From Ananas comosus (lineage: Eukaryota > Streptophyta > Magnoliopsida > Poales > Bromeliaceae): DNA of 64,000 bases. This document shows positions 41,101 to 53,485 of this stretch, one piece after another. The notes below the pieces were generated by a model. That model ran no database searches, was not told the origin of the DNA, and saw nothing but the letters and a program-made list of their open reading frames with translations. The stretch lies in assembly GCF_001540865.1 (NCBI RefSeq), contig NC_033645.1:310001-374000 (forward strand), written 5' to 3'. Positions within the stretch are counted from its first letter, which is position 1, and each line of letters starts with the position of its first letter. The position numbers and the translations under genes are program-made.

Positions 41101-44100
41101 GAAGCTACACCACGCGTATTGTCCACTTAAAATCCTCTTGCCCACAGAAGTCCAAAAAAAAGAAGAGATAAAACAAATCGAACACATCAAAGTGGGGATG
41201 CAGTGGAGCTTCGAAGGAATAACAACTATGCATGACTTGCAGTGTAATCGTTCAAACCTTCTGAACAACACAAGGAAATTTTTTGCTTAGGCCAACTGTG
41301 CTCGTCATGGCTGAATAGAGTCTCCTCGAAAAGTATGCTTACTGTTTGGTATCTAGTAATTACGTCCCAGCAGTAAAGCTTAAAGAACACTAGAAGGCAT
41401 GGTCTGGGCAGTAGAAGCACTAAAGCTTCCAAATTTATGAGTTAAGGGAAATTTGGCTGTCACACTTGACATCTTTCATCAATGAGCAAACAGAAGTATA
41501 AGGAGGATGATCAGTTTTTTGCATTCATAAATTAAGGCAGACAACATCTGAGAAATTTCCCATTATCAATTGACTGACAATGATAGGAAAAGAATAGAGA
41601 GGAGATACAGCTTTTTATTTTGTCACATAAAGAATCCAATGACTGTGTATCTTCCGGGCAACACAAAGTTTTTTTACAACGACATATATGGAAAGGTGGA
41701 CTTAATCCTCCTAAACAACTCTCTATGCTGAAAGACAAAGGTGAATTAGATCTAGAACAAATGTGAACTCAATCAACTAGATCTACTATATTCTACTTTC
41801 AAGAGCCAATATCAACTTCCAACCAACTACTTTATTGTTGCTAAACAACTCAAAAATCGACAATAACAATTTACTTCCCTGCTTTTCTTTCATGTCTCCT
41901 GTCTATGCTACTCTACTTGTTGAAGGTGGATCTCTGGCAAGATTACCAAAGGGCTGGAACAAGGATCGCCATGCCATTGACACAGGATGTGCCAGTATGC
42001 AATTGGCACAGCACGGCATGGCATACCAGCACGTCATACCATGGTACACACCCTCTTCTATATGTTGGCACGGGCAGTACAGCCTTCTCGGCATAGGCAG
42101 TATGTGATTGCTGCGCTAGACCATGCCAATTATCACAACAATCCTTGGGTGGGAACATTTCAAGGGACAATATAATGAAGACTTCAAGCTTACTTCGCTT
42201 GAATGTACCTTAAAATGCTCCTATTCCACTCATGCACTGTAACACCTACAGTACTCAAATTGGTACTTAAAAAAGCGCGCCTTAGGTGCCTAGACGCTAG
42301 GCTCGTCGGCCAGCGCCTAGGTGGGTGATATTGCCTAGGCACGCGCCTAGGCAGCCTAGGAGCATGCCTAGAGCTAGGCGCAAGAAACGCTCAAGGCACG
42401 CCTTCTTCATATCTATCCTAACGGGTTTGGATTTAGATCTATATGCTCTAATGGGTTTGGATCCATATATTTATTGGTCTATTGGGTTGAAACATCTAAA
42501 AATAATCCGAAATCCTAAACTAACATAATCTAAAACCTTAAACGATCATCAAATGACAAATCTGGCAAAGGAGAGGAGTATTCTTCATCAAGTGATGAAG
42601 ATGATGACTGATGATTGATGATTGATGACTGATGACTGATGACTGATGATTGATGATTGAGGAATTAGGACTAATTAACATTTCTTGTGTGACATATTTT
42701 GGCTTGGAGTCTTGGACACTTCGCTTTCATATGATGCCTTTTTAATGACTTTTGGCTTGAAACTTTAAACTTTTATGCATGTTACTTTTTTATGATCTTG
42801 TGCTTATAATTACATATTTTTTAAATCAAAGTTTGGTATATGTTTGTGAATTACTAGTTTACCTTTATGATGGCCTTTATTTGAAGACAAAAAGGTAATT
42901 TGTTCTTTATTTTTATTTGTGTTATTTTATTTTCTTTAATTATCATATATGCTACTTGGATTCTTTTCTTTTCCTCATTTTTTTTCTTCCGAAAACATGG
43001 TTATTTGGTTAGTTATAGAATATTTATTGTGATAATATGATTTTAAAAAGTATTTAGTGCTACTTAACAATTATTAGAAAGCATAGTAAAGAACTTATTG
43101 GATATTTCAAAATTCTATTCAAGTGTGCGTCTTACCTCTCTCGGGCGCGTGCCTGCGCCTTGTGCCTTGGGTTTTTGTAAACACTATACTCAATTTAATG
43201 GTTAATGCAAGTATCAAAAAAATTAAAAACTGAATTGAAATATATTGACTCAATCGTTGTTTAGTCATTTGATTTCATTGAGAGCCCTATTGCAAGTTGC
43301 CAACAAACAGATCTATCCTGACAAGCTGGCTTGGAGAAGATAATCTTGTAGTAGATTTCTTTACATTAAGATGTTTTCTGTACGATTCATGGTCTTTTGC
43401 ATCAATTACTCCAATGTGAAGATAAATTTTGTTCAGCTTTCATCATTTTGCTCTGGGAAGAAACAACATTTTGCTCTGGGAAGAAACAACACTTTGCTCG
43501 CATCTCTTTGTACGCATCAAGAAGTAAGCCACCGAACTCGACTAGATATACAGATTTCAATAGATTTGCAACCCAAACCAAACATTCCGATGCATTTTTT
43601 GTGTTAGCATAAATAACAACATTTCAACAAACTCCTTAGGTAGGTCATTCAAAGCTTTTCCCCTATTTACGGGTTTACCCAAGAAGGCATGAATTCTCCT
43701 ACTTTTGACTCAAGGTCTGCAAATTTTCCTGATTTTGAATCACAGGATTCCACAGAGGAAGTTCCAAAAGAAGACTACTTTATCCCATAAATATATCTAA
43801 AAAGTAAAATACACCTAATAGAACCAAGAAACTAAGAAATATAACTTAAAGACCATCTATCTAGATGGCCAAAATCTCTATTATGATCTACTGCATCCAC
43901 CATTTTACCTTTGCATTAAAAAAACAAAACTCCCGAGCCGTCTGAATTTTGACCCAATTACAGATCACCATTCAAAATTTCAAAAGTTGAAATTTATCAC
44001 ATGCACAATCAATTTGTTTCAACTAAGCACTCGGCTTAAATTTCTATCAAATACTCAAACTGCCATCAGCACGTGACTATCACATAACAAAAAATAATTT

Positions 44101-44851
44101 GTAAAAGCTTTCCAGTGGCATCCAAAGATTAAATTTCAAACAGTGACCAGCAACCTGTCTGAAGATCTATAATCAGGCTGAAGTTTAGATGTATTTCGGC
44201 ATATTTCCTTCGTCAAGTGACAGTCACGTGCTAACAGCAGTTAGAAAACTTAATAAAAATTCAAACAAAATAATTGATTAAAATAAATCGATTATTCACA
44301 TAATAAGTTCCAAATTTTAAACTTTATGTGGCGACTTGAAATCAGGAAAAAGTTCACACGGATCTGAGGCTTCTTTCCAAAGGGAAAAAAAACCCTAATT
44401 TCTTACCTACCTACTTTCAACTTTCTAAAAGCGCATAAAAATTTAACTTTTAGCTTCCTGACGCTCATCTTCTAACGAATCCAGCAACGAAACAGCGCGA
44501 TAACCCTAGGATCTCACCCGAAACCCACGAACACAACGAATTCAACATCGAAACGACTCAAAATAGAGGAAAAGGAGAGAGAGGGATCGAGGAGGGGCAT
44601 TTGGGTGGGGGGGGATCGGATGGCGAACCGGCGCAGGTCTTCTCCTTGGTGAGCTTGTAGATGAGGACGGAGATGCCGAGGGCGTGCGCGGCCTCCGCGG
44701 CGACGAAGAGGTTGTCGTGGTCGTGGACGATGAAGCGGATGAAGGCGAGCGCCGCCATGCCCGCGACCACGGCGAGGAACGCCTTCACCTTCGGCGGCTG
44801 CCGCCGCACCCACCCCGCCACCACGCTCAGCGGCCGCCGCGGCCCCCGCAT
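38109..44851 (-). CDS. ERD2-like protein, ER lumen protein retaining receptor family
   Basis: Six exons on the minus strand: 44851-44629, 40489-40290, 39549-39409, 39326-39246, 38357-38233 and 38157-38109. They give 819 nt (272 aa) and all phases close. Family landmarks are FIRFIVHDHDNLFVAAEA, LGISVLIYKL, GLSLKSQDLTALFLAVRLY, PQLRLMQNTK, IVEPFTAHYVFALGVARFL, TALGYGWWPS and ADFCYYYVKS, ending GGQLVLRLPSGVV. Several hydrophobic spans fit a seven-helix membrane protein. It belongs to the longer ERD2-like plant group (272-residue type), not to the classical K/HDEL receptors of about 215 residues, so a sorting role in the early secretory pathway is inferred only. The first intron is 4.1 kb and contains a hAT-like element. 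Confidence 0.93.
42261..43187. mobile_element. hAT-like deletion derivative in ERD2-like intron 1 (927 bp)
   Basis: ACTCAAAT (42253-42260) and ACTCAATT (43188-43195) form an 8-bp target duplication with one mismatch. The left terminus is TGGTACTTAAAAAAGCGCGCC. The reverse complement of the right terminus starts ATAGTGTTTACAAAAACCC. The left part is full of GCCTAGGCGC-type palindromes. At 42564-42611 the plus strand reads GKGEEYSSSSDEDDD followed by a stop, an acidic tail like that of plant hAT transposases. A TGATGACTGATGATT array follows the stop. Confidence 0.65.
42600..42662 (+). repeat. TGATGA(C/T) minisatellite
   Basis: About nine 7-base units (TGATGAC or TGATGAT) in tandem lie just after the putative transposase stop inside the hAT-like element. 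Confidence 0.8.
43445..43490 (+). repeat. 23-bp tandem duplication in ERD2-like intron 1
   Basis: The unit starting ATTTTGCTCTGGG and ending AAGAAACAAC occurs twice in direct succession (43445-43467 and 43468-43490) with no difference, and a third partial copy follows. It looks recent. Confidence 0.85.
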
Positions 44852-45168
44852 CGCTTCTCCCCGCGGCGATTTGCGCGCCCGCGATCGCTATATACCCTGG
44901 GACGAGGAAGAGGACGAGGACGAGGACGAGGGAGAGAGCACAAAGATCTCTACTTTTTCTCTTTTGGCCTTTTGGGGTCGCAGCGGAGCGAGAAAGCTCT
45001 TTTGGGAACTGGGGCGTACATAGTGGGTTTTGGATTCCTAATTATTTTGGACTCGGAATGTGACGAGGACACGGGGTTTTGTTTTTGGTGCGAGCAGGTG
45101 ATCGGCTCGTAGCTGCCGTAGACACTGAGGAGCGTTTTAGTTGGGCTGAATTAATATAATTCGATTAA

Positions 45169-45359
45169 GACTTAGTTTGCGTTAAGTGCGGTCAGAAATG
45201 GCTATAAAAAAATACTCTATTTATTTTCATATATAAATTATATTTAGTCTGTTATGATATATTTTTTATGATCCCACCGGAGAACGCAAAAGGAATATGC
45301 TTTTTCTCAACTCCATTCTATCTAATAGCGTTAGATAAACATTAATACCAAACTAAGCC
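45169..45359. mobile_element. TAA-flanked MITE (191 bp)
   Basis: The left end GACTTAGTTTGCG follows TAA (45166-45168). The right end CCAAACTAAGCC precedes TAA (45360-45362). It shares ends and the ATAAACATTAATACCAAACT pattern with the larger element at 13284-13748. Confidence 0.65.
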
Positions 45360-45937
45360 TAATTACATACAGCTACCTATAAATATATTTAGTTATTATC
45401 AATATATTTTTTAAGATTAAATTATAGAAACTTTTTTATAAATATTTATTTTTTACTTTTTCTTCCTAACTTTTAAAAATTTATATTTTACCACATCAAT
45501 ATTTAGTTGGTGCAATCAACCCCCTCCCTCCCATTAGGGTTTCATTACTATTCCGTCTATTTTTTATAATTTATACTGAAGATACCCTTCAAAATAATAG
45601 AAATATATTAAAAATTAATTTTTTCTTATAGAATAAATAGGAGTAATTTGATTATTTTTTTCTCTTCATTAATGCCATATTTTTCTAAAAATATTTTTGA
45701 AAATTTAAAGGGACAAAATGTAGCTTTTTGAAAGTCAGAAAAGAATAGTAAAAAATAAATATTTATAAAAAATTTTCTATAATTTAGCCATTTTTTAAAT
45801 TTTAAATGATTAAATATATTCCTACAACCTCTAATTTAGAGTAGTTATTACTTATTTTTAATGGTTAATAAGTAAAATGACAATATTATCTTTTACAAAT
45901 ATGTCCTCCAAATATTGCTAACACGTTGAGATCTATA

Positions 45938-46409
45938 TAGGGATGTCAATGGATATGGATATCCAAAATTTTATCCGAATCTGAATCCGGATGAAACGGA
46001 TATATCCGATGCTAAATGAATTTGGATTCGGATATGGATATCAAAAATAGAAACCCGACGGATATGAATTTTAACTGTACCTGACCCGAATCCGAACCCG
46101 AATTTATTTTGTATTATATATAATATATATAAAAATTTGATGTTATATTTGAATTTGTATTTTAAAAATTTAGATTTAATATAATATATTTTGAAATATT
46201 GAAAAAAGAAATAATTGTTTCGGATTCAAATTTTCAGGTTCGGATTCGTGTTCGGGTTTCGGATTTTTGGTCGGGTTCGGATTTGGATATGAATTTTTAA
46301 AATCCGTTAGGTTCGGGTTCGAGTTCGGGTCTCGGGTCTCGGGTTTGGAGTCAGGTTCGGGTTCGGATTTTTGAAAATCCGCCCCGAATCCGACCCATTG
46401 ACATCTCTA
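45938..46409. mobile_element. hAT-like non-autonomous element (472 bp)
   Basis: The left end TAGGGATGTCAATGG and the right end CCATTGACATCTCTA are good inverted repeats. GATCTATA (45930-45937) and GACGTATA (46410-46417) form an 8-bp duplication with two mismatches. The arms are GGTTCGGATT/AATCCGAACC-type repeats and the centre is AT-rich. Confidence 0.7.
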
Positions 46410-47707
46410 GACGTATATGAATGTTCTATCCTAAAAGCACAATAATTATCTTTGCAAATATTTCCATCCAAATGCTAGAATTATGTAAAAATGTCCCTCC
46501 AAATGTTGAGTTAGTGATCACTTTTACAAATATGTCTGTTCTTAAATGTTGAAATTATATAAAAATGTTCTTTTCGATGGCCTTCTTCTTCCTTCTTCAA
46601 ATGTGTTCCTATCTAATTTTTTCTTTTGTTTTCTCTCAAACTAAGAGTACATATTGGTAACATTTATAATACTTTTATTATACTCATAGCGCAATGGCAA
46701 TTTTATTCATTTGCCACTCATACATTAAAAAAAAAAAGCAAAGTTAAATGGTGCAACATTTGTCTTAAAGAGTGTAACCTCTATTTTATATGGTACAGCT
46801 TAATTTTAAATAGTTTTAAATTGTGCAATTTTCATTTTAAAGAGTACAATTTTTATCCAAACAGTGCAAAATTCAACTTTCGTCTCAAATAGTATAATTT
46901 TGTTTTTTCCTTTCTTTTCTACCTTTTTATTTTGTCTATAAAGGCCAAGACACATATTGGTCTTTTCTAGAGAAAAAAATATTTATTTATTTATTTATTT
47001 ATTTATTCTTTCTTTTTTTTTCTTTCATCCTCTATTTTTTTTTTTTCGCTATCACACACCCTCCCTCGCTCTCTGCCGTAGCCACCGCCCCCGTCCGACA
47101 TGTTCTTGCTCCTTATCGTCCTCAAATCATGCGCCCCCCTCGTTGTCTTGACTATCTGTGGCCATACGCTCCACTACAGCCTTATCTTTATGAGCCATGC
47201 TAAATCTGAACTGCCGTTGGCGGAGATATGGGCATAATAAAAGAATGAAAAGCAACATTGATGTGGGGCCGTGGAGAAGGAGAAAAGAGAAAAAACAAAA
47301 ATGAGAGGAAGAAATAAAGTGGAGGAAGATGAACCAAAAGCAAAAGAGGGAAAACGAAAGAGCGAAAAAAAAGGAGAGAAAAAAAAAAATATTGACTTCA
47401 GTCGTCTAAAAATGGGCATCAACAAGCATATTATAGAAATATTGAATAAAAAAGCTAACTATACATTGTATTACTAAGATATAAATCTTACACCATAGCA
47501 ATTCAGGATTTTAAAATTTTATTCACATTTTTAGTGTTAGCAAAATTAATAAGACTAATAAAAGAGTATCAACCATTTTATAGGTGGAGCATATAATTAA
47601 CATCCTACTAGCAAGCATTAATGAGAAGGTATCACTCATTAAATAAATCTATCAATATATATACATAAACAAATAAATATTAAAACATATAAAATTTACG
47701 TGAGCTA

Positions 47708-48010
47708 TAAATTATTTTGATTCGACTATTTGGTCTTTCAAAAATTTTATTTTATTATCCCAAACTTTCAATTTATTTGATTTTAGTTAGTCAACAACAC
47801 TTTGACTTCAAATTTTGAATGCATAATTTATTTTACAAATTTAGTTAGTATATTTTATGCAATTCTCGTAATTATAAATTTATTAAAATAAATAAATAAT
47901 TTAAATTTTTAAAGTCGATGTGTCTTTGACTGGCTCAAACTAAATAAATAAAAAAATTGGATAGCAAAATTAAAATTTTAAAAAGTCGAATAATCACTTC
48001 AAAATCGTCT
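47708..48010. repeat. foldback MITE, family 1
   Basis: The left arm (TTTTGATTCGACTATTTGG) and the reverse complement of the right arm (TTTGAAGTGATTATTCGAC) match over about 80 bases. It is followed at 48064-48300 by a truncated copy of the same family. Confidence 0.7.
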
Positions 48011-48646
48011 ATAAAGTAGATAAATTCTATCAGTGTTAAATTGGTGTGGTAAAAATGTACAAAAGTTATATGAACTATTGACTATTTTGAATCAACAATC
48101 CAAACTTTCAAATTTTAAGTTTATTATCCGACCTTTCAATTGAGTTGCTTTGAGTCACCAAATGATATTTGACTTCAAAATTTAAGCTAATTATTTATTT
48201 TAATAAATTCATAGTTGCGAGAATTATATAAGTGAAGAGATATGCTAATTAAATATGTAAGTTAAGGAATGTATTTAAATTTTAAATTAAAACTAGTGAA
48301 GAGGCTCGCGTTTTGCAGCGAATAAAAACTATAGAAATAATTAATAATAAAAGAATATCAAATACTTTTTGTGTATATCATTTGCCACATCTGCCAAAGG
48401 TTCTTCGTTGTTGGCGGTGGGGATGGAACCGGTGATGCCTTCTCTGGCGACAATGATAGTGATGATGACGACGATCCCTTTGGCTGCAGCGGAGAGGGAA
48501 GGTGCGCGCACACATTAGTGAGGGAGAGGGAGGAAGGGAAGGAGGCAATAATTTAAGGAAACGATGAGAGATGGAGAGGTGAGGATTGTAGATGACGACA
48601 AATCGTTTAGATGGATTAATTGAAAGTTTGATGAAGTAAAGGGAAA

Positions 48647-48905
48647 GGTCGTGATGAATTAATAAGAAATAGAAATGTGAGGATCATAAATGACAGTGAA
48701 AGGTGGAAGAAGGGGAAAGGGTCATGATGAATTAATTAAAAATAGAAATGTGAGAATTATAGATGGCTAGGAGAAGGTTATAATGAATTAATTAGAAATA
48801 GAAATATAAGGATTATAAATGGTGGTGGGAGGTGGAGGAAAGGGGAAGGGGAAGAGTTACGATGAATTAATTAGAAATAAAAAAGTGAGAATCATAGGAA
48901 TGTTT
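48647..48905 (+). repeat. imperfect tandem array of about 55-80 bp units
   Basis: Four successive units share GATGAATTAATTAGAAATAG and then TGAGGATTATAAATGG with purine-rich GGAGG/AAGGGG joints. The units differ in length and by point changes. Confidence 0.75.
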
Positions 48906-49097
48906 AAGGGAAATTAAATACATTAATTGAAGTTTTAATAGTAGAATCATTTATATGTATCAATTAGATATATTAATTAAAAACTTGATAGAGGGAAGGG
49001 TAAAGATCAATACGGTTGAGCGTTAAGAAAAACTTGACACTTAGACAAAGAAATATTGAAAATTCATATAAATAAATTAATAATAATTAATTAATTG

Positions 49098-49128
<31 letters not shown>

Positions 49129-49421
49129 GATTAATAGATAGATTAATAGATAATAGATATTATTATTGCCTGATTTATAAATAAATTTAAAAATTAAATA
49201 GTAAAATTAATTTTTTTAAAAAAAATTAATTAGCCAAATTAAAATTGTTAAAATTCAGATGAACTCTGTGCCGATTAGTACCCGGTCCCCTGCCCAGTTG
49301 CTTGTTCCGCCACGTCTCCTCTTCCCCTTCTCCCTGCCCACGACTTTCTCCTGAATCCCATGACCCGCCTCTTCCTCCTCTCCTCCTCCTCCTCATCACC
49401 CTCGAGTACCCTTCCTCTCCC

Positions 49422-51255
49422 ATGGAACCCTCCGACCCCGATCCCGACCCCTTCTTCGACGCCATGGACGACCCCGACCCCGAACCCTTCTTCGACGCCC
49501 CCGACGAGCTCCCTCCCTCCGACCCCTCCGAAACCCTCGCCCCCGCCACCCCCTCCGCCGCCGTAGCCGATACCCCCCCGCCTCCCTCCACCCTCCGCCG
49601 CCGCAGGTCCCGACTCGATGGCGGCGGAGAGCGGCGGCGGAGCGGGATCCTGCGCCTCGTTAATGTCGACGGCGCCTCCGATTATACCGCCGATCATGCT
49701 CCGGCGCCGAGCTCGACCCTCACTTCGGAGCGGCTCAGCTCCGCGAGAGATCGCTTTCCCCGGACTCCGCTTGAATCGGCGGCCACGAGCGCTCTCCGCG
49801 ACGCGGAGCCCTCGCCCGACGCCGCCGCGGCGGCTCCGCCGCGGACCCTGCTGGAGTGTGTCGCAGGTTTCGTGATCAGAGCTGTTCTTTTTCAGCTCAA
49901 TTTAGTCGTTAACTGCATCACATTTCCAATTTGTTTGCTGCATTGCTCTTTCCTGCTTGTAATCGACCCTTTCGGTAGCATAAGACGATATAAGGATCAT
50001 ATGAGAGCTAGGGTTTCATCAGCGTGGAAGATTTTATTGGATAAAGCGGCTTCTTTTGCGCACGAGAGGCTCGGGAGCCAGCGCGAGTTGTGGGGATTGG
50101 CGGTGAGATTGATCATCGGGGGCGTCTGGGCGTTCTACATTTGCTTTGTTTTATGCGGGCTCCTAGCGACCGCGTTCTTGGGCGGGAGTTGGCTTGCGGG
50201 GAAAGTTCTGGAGAAGCCGATCCAGTTGACGGAGGAACTGAATTTTGATTACACGAAGGCTAGCCCGGTCGCGTTGGTGCCGGTGATATCATGCAGTAAC
50301 GTTTTTGGTTCCGAGGGAAAGGGCAGAGCTGGGGCCTTCTTGGATAGAAGGATGGTGCCTGCGAATCACAAATTGCAGCTTACCATTTCGTTGACGTTGC
50401 CAGAGTCCGATTACAATCGGAATCTTGGGGTTTTCCAGGTATCTTTTGTCCCCCCTTTTTATGCTCGAGGTATTATAGCTTGGATAGTTAACTGTGAAAT
50501 GTTTTTTCAATTCTATAAGATTTAGGATGTTTGCCCTAATTTTATTTGTGCTTTGTTCCGTTAATGTTGGCATTATATAAATATGTAGGTGGAGATGTGA
50601 AAATGTTCAATTTTTTCGTGCTATTACATATCTTTTTGATGTCGATAGTTAGGTTTTGCAAGCAACACCGGATAGTTGTTGTTTTTCGTTAAAAAAGAAA
50701 AAATAAAATTTCCCATACCATTCTATTATTGTGGGTTCGTGCTCGTTATTCTAGTGTTTTTCTTTGACAATTTGTGTGTTTTCTTTTCCCTGAGTTTAGG
50801 TCAGGGTGGAGTTTCTATCTGCAGAAGGCAAAGTAATCTTCAGTTCGCGCCAACCATGCATGTTACGGTTTAAGAGCTCTCATATGCACATCATTGAGAC
50901 CTTTCTCAAAAGTGGTTCTTTACTAGCAGGCTATTCGTCAGAGTCGCAGACTCTCAGATTAAAAATGAGGGGATTTACTGAAAAACCCGAGCCAACTGCA
51001 TGCATCAGGGTCATTCTTGAACAAAGGGCCGAGTTCAAGCCCGGTGCTGGCATTCCCGAGATTTACACTGCTTCTTTGAAGCTCGAGTCCGAACTTCCTC
51101 TGTTTAAGAGGATAATTTGGAACTGGAGAAGGACACTGCTTATGTGGTTAAGCATGGGAATTTTCATCTTTGAATTGCTGATTCTTCTGGTTTGCTGTAG
51201 GCCTGTTATAATTCCAAGGACTAGGTCTCCTATAGCTGCAACAGGGAGGAGTTAG
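49422..51255 (+). CDS. SEIPIN: seipin, lipid-droplet assembly protein (plant long form)
   Basis: Two exons, 49422-50438 and 50800-51255, give 1473 nt (490 aa) in phase 0. The first ATG in the frame is 40 codons upstream (49302), but MEPSDPD at 49422 is preferred because the upstream residues are a shadow of the leader. The N-terminus is acidic and proline-rich (residues 1-60). A hydrophobic stretch at about 150-182 and a membrane span at about 224-262 precede the conserved luminal core with FDYTKASPVALVPV and LQLTISLTLPESDYNRNLGVFQ. Exon 2 begins VRVEFLSAEGKVIFSS. A second membrane span is at about 449-470 (LLMWLSMGIFIFELLILL). Seipin forms rings at ER-lipid droplet contacts. The long N-terminal extension is that of SEIPIN2/3 type plant proteins. 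Confidence 0.95.
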
Positions 51256-53485
51256 TCTCAAACCATCGAATATTGCAGAATTTTATGTGTAGACATGGTT
51301 TAATTAAGCGTAGAGCACCACAACAGCACAGACTTCCTCATTTCAGGTAGGTCTTCCAATCTTTCCTAACTTTGGGAGGCACAAGTGATGCATCTTTTAC
51401 TTGGATAAAAGATGCAATGAAGTACGTACAATTTACTGCTTTCAGTGCACTCGACAAAATAGTATTTTGAGGTATTGGTGAGTAATGACAAGGACGGTCA
51501 CCGTTATCTCATCAAGATATCTGCGATATCTTCAATAGATAAATTAATTGAGTTCATAGCTGAGGAAACAGTAAACCTTACAGAGGAAACAGGTCTGCGC
51601 ATGTATATTTTTCTGAGCAGAGAAGCATCATCCGGTAAGAACACACAACAGAGAGTTCCTCAATTCTCTTATATTGCGAGACACTACCTGCACGAAACTG
51701 TCTTATGTTGCTAAAAATAGTAGAAGTCTAATAAAATTAGCATTTTAAGGTTTGTAAAGTTGTATCAAATTCTTTGTTGTTGTTTGGGGAAAAAAAAAAG
51801 AAGAGTGAATGAGCAACCCTTAGATTCTTTTTCTAAAGGTTGCGACTAGTATGACAGCTAGAAAATTGCAACTTGACTTTTAACCTTGTAGTGCAAGCTT
51901 TAGAACTGAACTAAGTATGAGATGGGTTTTATCAGCATTGCTTGTTGTTGGGTTAGGTGTCATTATCAGTGAACAAGTTTACATATGGAGGATAGTTTGT
52001 GCTTATTTCTTTCTAGGTATGCATTCTAAAAAGCTCTATAGATTGCTTTGTGAAGATATATCAATTCTCTGCTACTTCAACTTTTGCCCTTTCAGAGTAA
52101 TTAGGCCTTGTGTGAATTTACAGTTTGCCAGTACCAGATCTTTGGATGCATCATAGATTTTATTAAAGATCTTAGTAGGAGGAATATATGGAATGGAGAA
52201 GATGGATAGAAAATTGTTGTTGCTTATGATTATCAGATTTTGGGATTATTATCATGGAGTCTAAAAGAGGAGCATTAATATTTTCATGAAATTAAAAAGA
52301 TCAATAATATTCCCCTCGTTGTTAGGAGATAACAATCTTAAAAGGTTTGAGAAGAGATAGAAAAGATTTCATGATGTCTTATGAAAGAACTACCAGGTTT
52401 TTTGTTTTTGGAACTTTTTCCAGTTATAGTCCATTATTATGTTGATAATAAAGGTATATGCGCAATTGTACCATGTCACATGTAAATGATTTTCGAATAG
52501 CTTGAGATTTTGGAATGGGTCGACATTCTGTCCCGTGGCAGATGCCGGGTTGGGCCGACTCATAATCAAAGTCCACGAACGCTATATGTTTATACACTTT
52601 AAGTGAGTGGATTGCATTCTTTCTAATAGCCCGAATTTTTAGAATTAGTAGTTAGCGCCTTCGATCTACGAGTAGTATCAGAGTCAATCGCGCGGGTTTG
52701 GTTTCGGCATGCTGTATATGTGTTCAGGTGCTGGGAGGGAAGGGGGGATTATTGGCTGAAATGGGTTTGATTTGCTCATGTTCAGATTTTTCGGTGTATT
52801 AAAATTTAGGATCTTTAGAAATGACCTAGAGGGCAGAGTGTGTTTCGGAGCAATGGTTTTGGAGAATCTAATGCTTAACATAGAGTCAATACAACACATT
52901 GTACAGTTCACTTTCTGGCATATTGTTTGTGATATTGTATTCAATTCAACACCATGATGGAATGTTTGGTGGTAGAAAATGATTCATTGCAGGTCACAGT
53001 GAAAGTTGTTGTGAAGTTGTGAGCCGAAGTGTGGAGAACGGGTTACTCGGAGAAACCATCCGCTTAGAGTTGAATCAGTGGAGTTGCATCGGAACTTCGC
53101 AGATCAGTAGGTCCCATGTGTGATTTCTCTCAAGAGGTCGCAAAGGGGCGGCCTCTCGAGGCAGCAAGCTTCGGGCACTTCCTGCGGCAGCGACGTGTAA
53201 GTCGAGTTCTACTAACTCATCAAATCCGTAGACTGCTTTTCCAATATATCAAAACATGTCGTTGTCTGGTTACGAGGCTCCATGCTAGTTGAAAGCAAAA
53301 GTTGTAGGGCTTATAGCTTTCTATTCAGTTTTTTCCAGTAGCTTGCTATTGCCTGCTTGTTTCTCCTTAGTTGCCGTAAATAAAAAGATGAGGACAAATA
53401 GGCACTTCATTTGCATTTAAGGACAAATAGGCACTTGGCTAATTGAATAACACGAGTTTATGATTTTCCAAACATCACCTCTAAA
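51256..53485. other. seipin 3' region and spacer
   Basis: The first few hundred bases are probably the seipin 3' UTR. A GC-richer patch at 52985-53205 has no family match that I can see and could be an untranslated exon or a gene fragment. No coding claim is made. Confidence 0.45.

Larger units (their letters stand above)
44852..49421. other. spacer between ERD2-like gene and seipin (divergent promoters)
   Basis: The two genes are transcribed apart, so both promoters lie here. It holds a TAA-flanked MITE (45169-45359), a hAT-like element (45938-46409), family 1 foldbacks (47708-48010 and 48064-48300), a tandem array (48647-48905) and an AAT run at about 49100-49130. No further gene is supported. 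Confidence 0.6.

Noticed and set aside
38109..44851. Classical K/HDEL receptor ERD2
   Set aside because: At 272 residues with an extended N-terminus and a GGQLVLRLPSGVV end, it is the longer ERD2-like group, so it is not named ERD2.
49302..49421. Longer seipin N-terminus starting at 49302
   Set aside because: The extra 40 residues are low-complexity proline and leucine from the leader, and the downstream ATG gives a normal seipin start. It cannot be excluded without transcript data.
49226..49697. Two glycine/glutamate-rich minus frames
   Set aside because: They are antisense to the proline-rich seipin N-terminus.
51475..51714. 79-codon plus frame after seipin
   Set aside because: It looks like 3' region or spacer. 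No conserved motif or splice partner was found.
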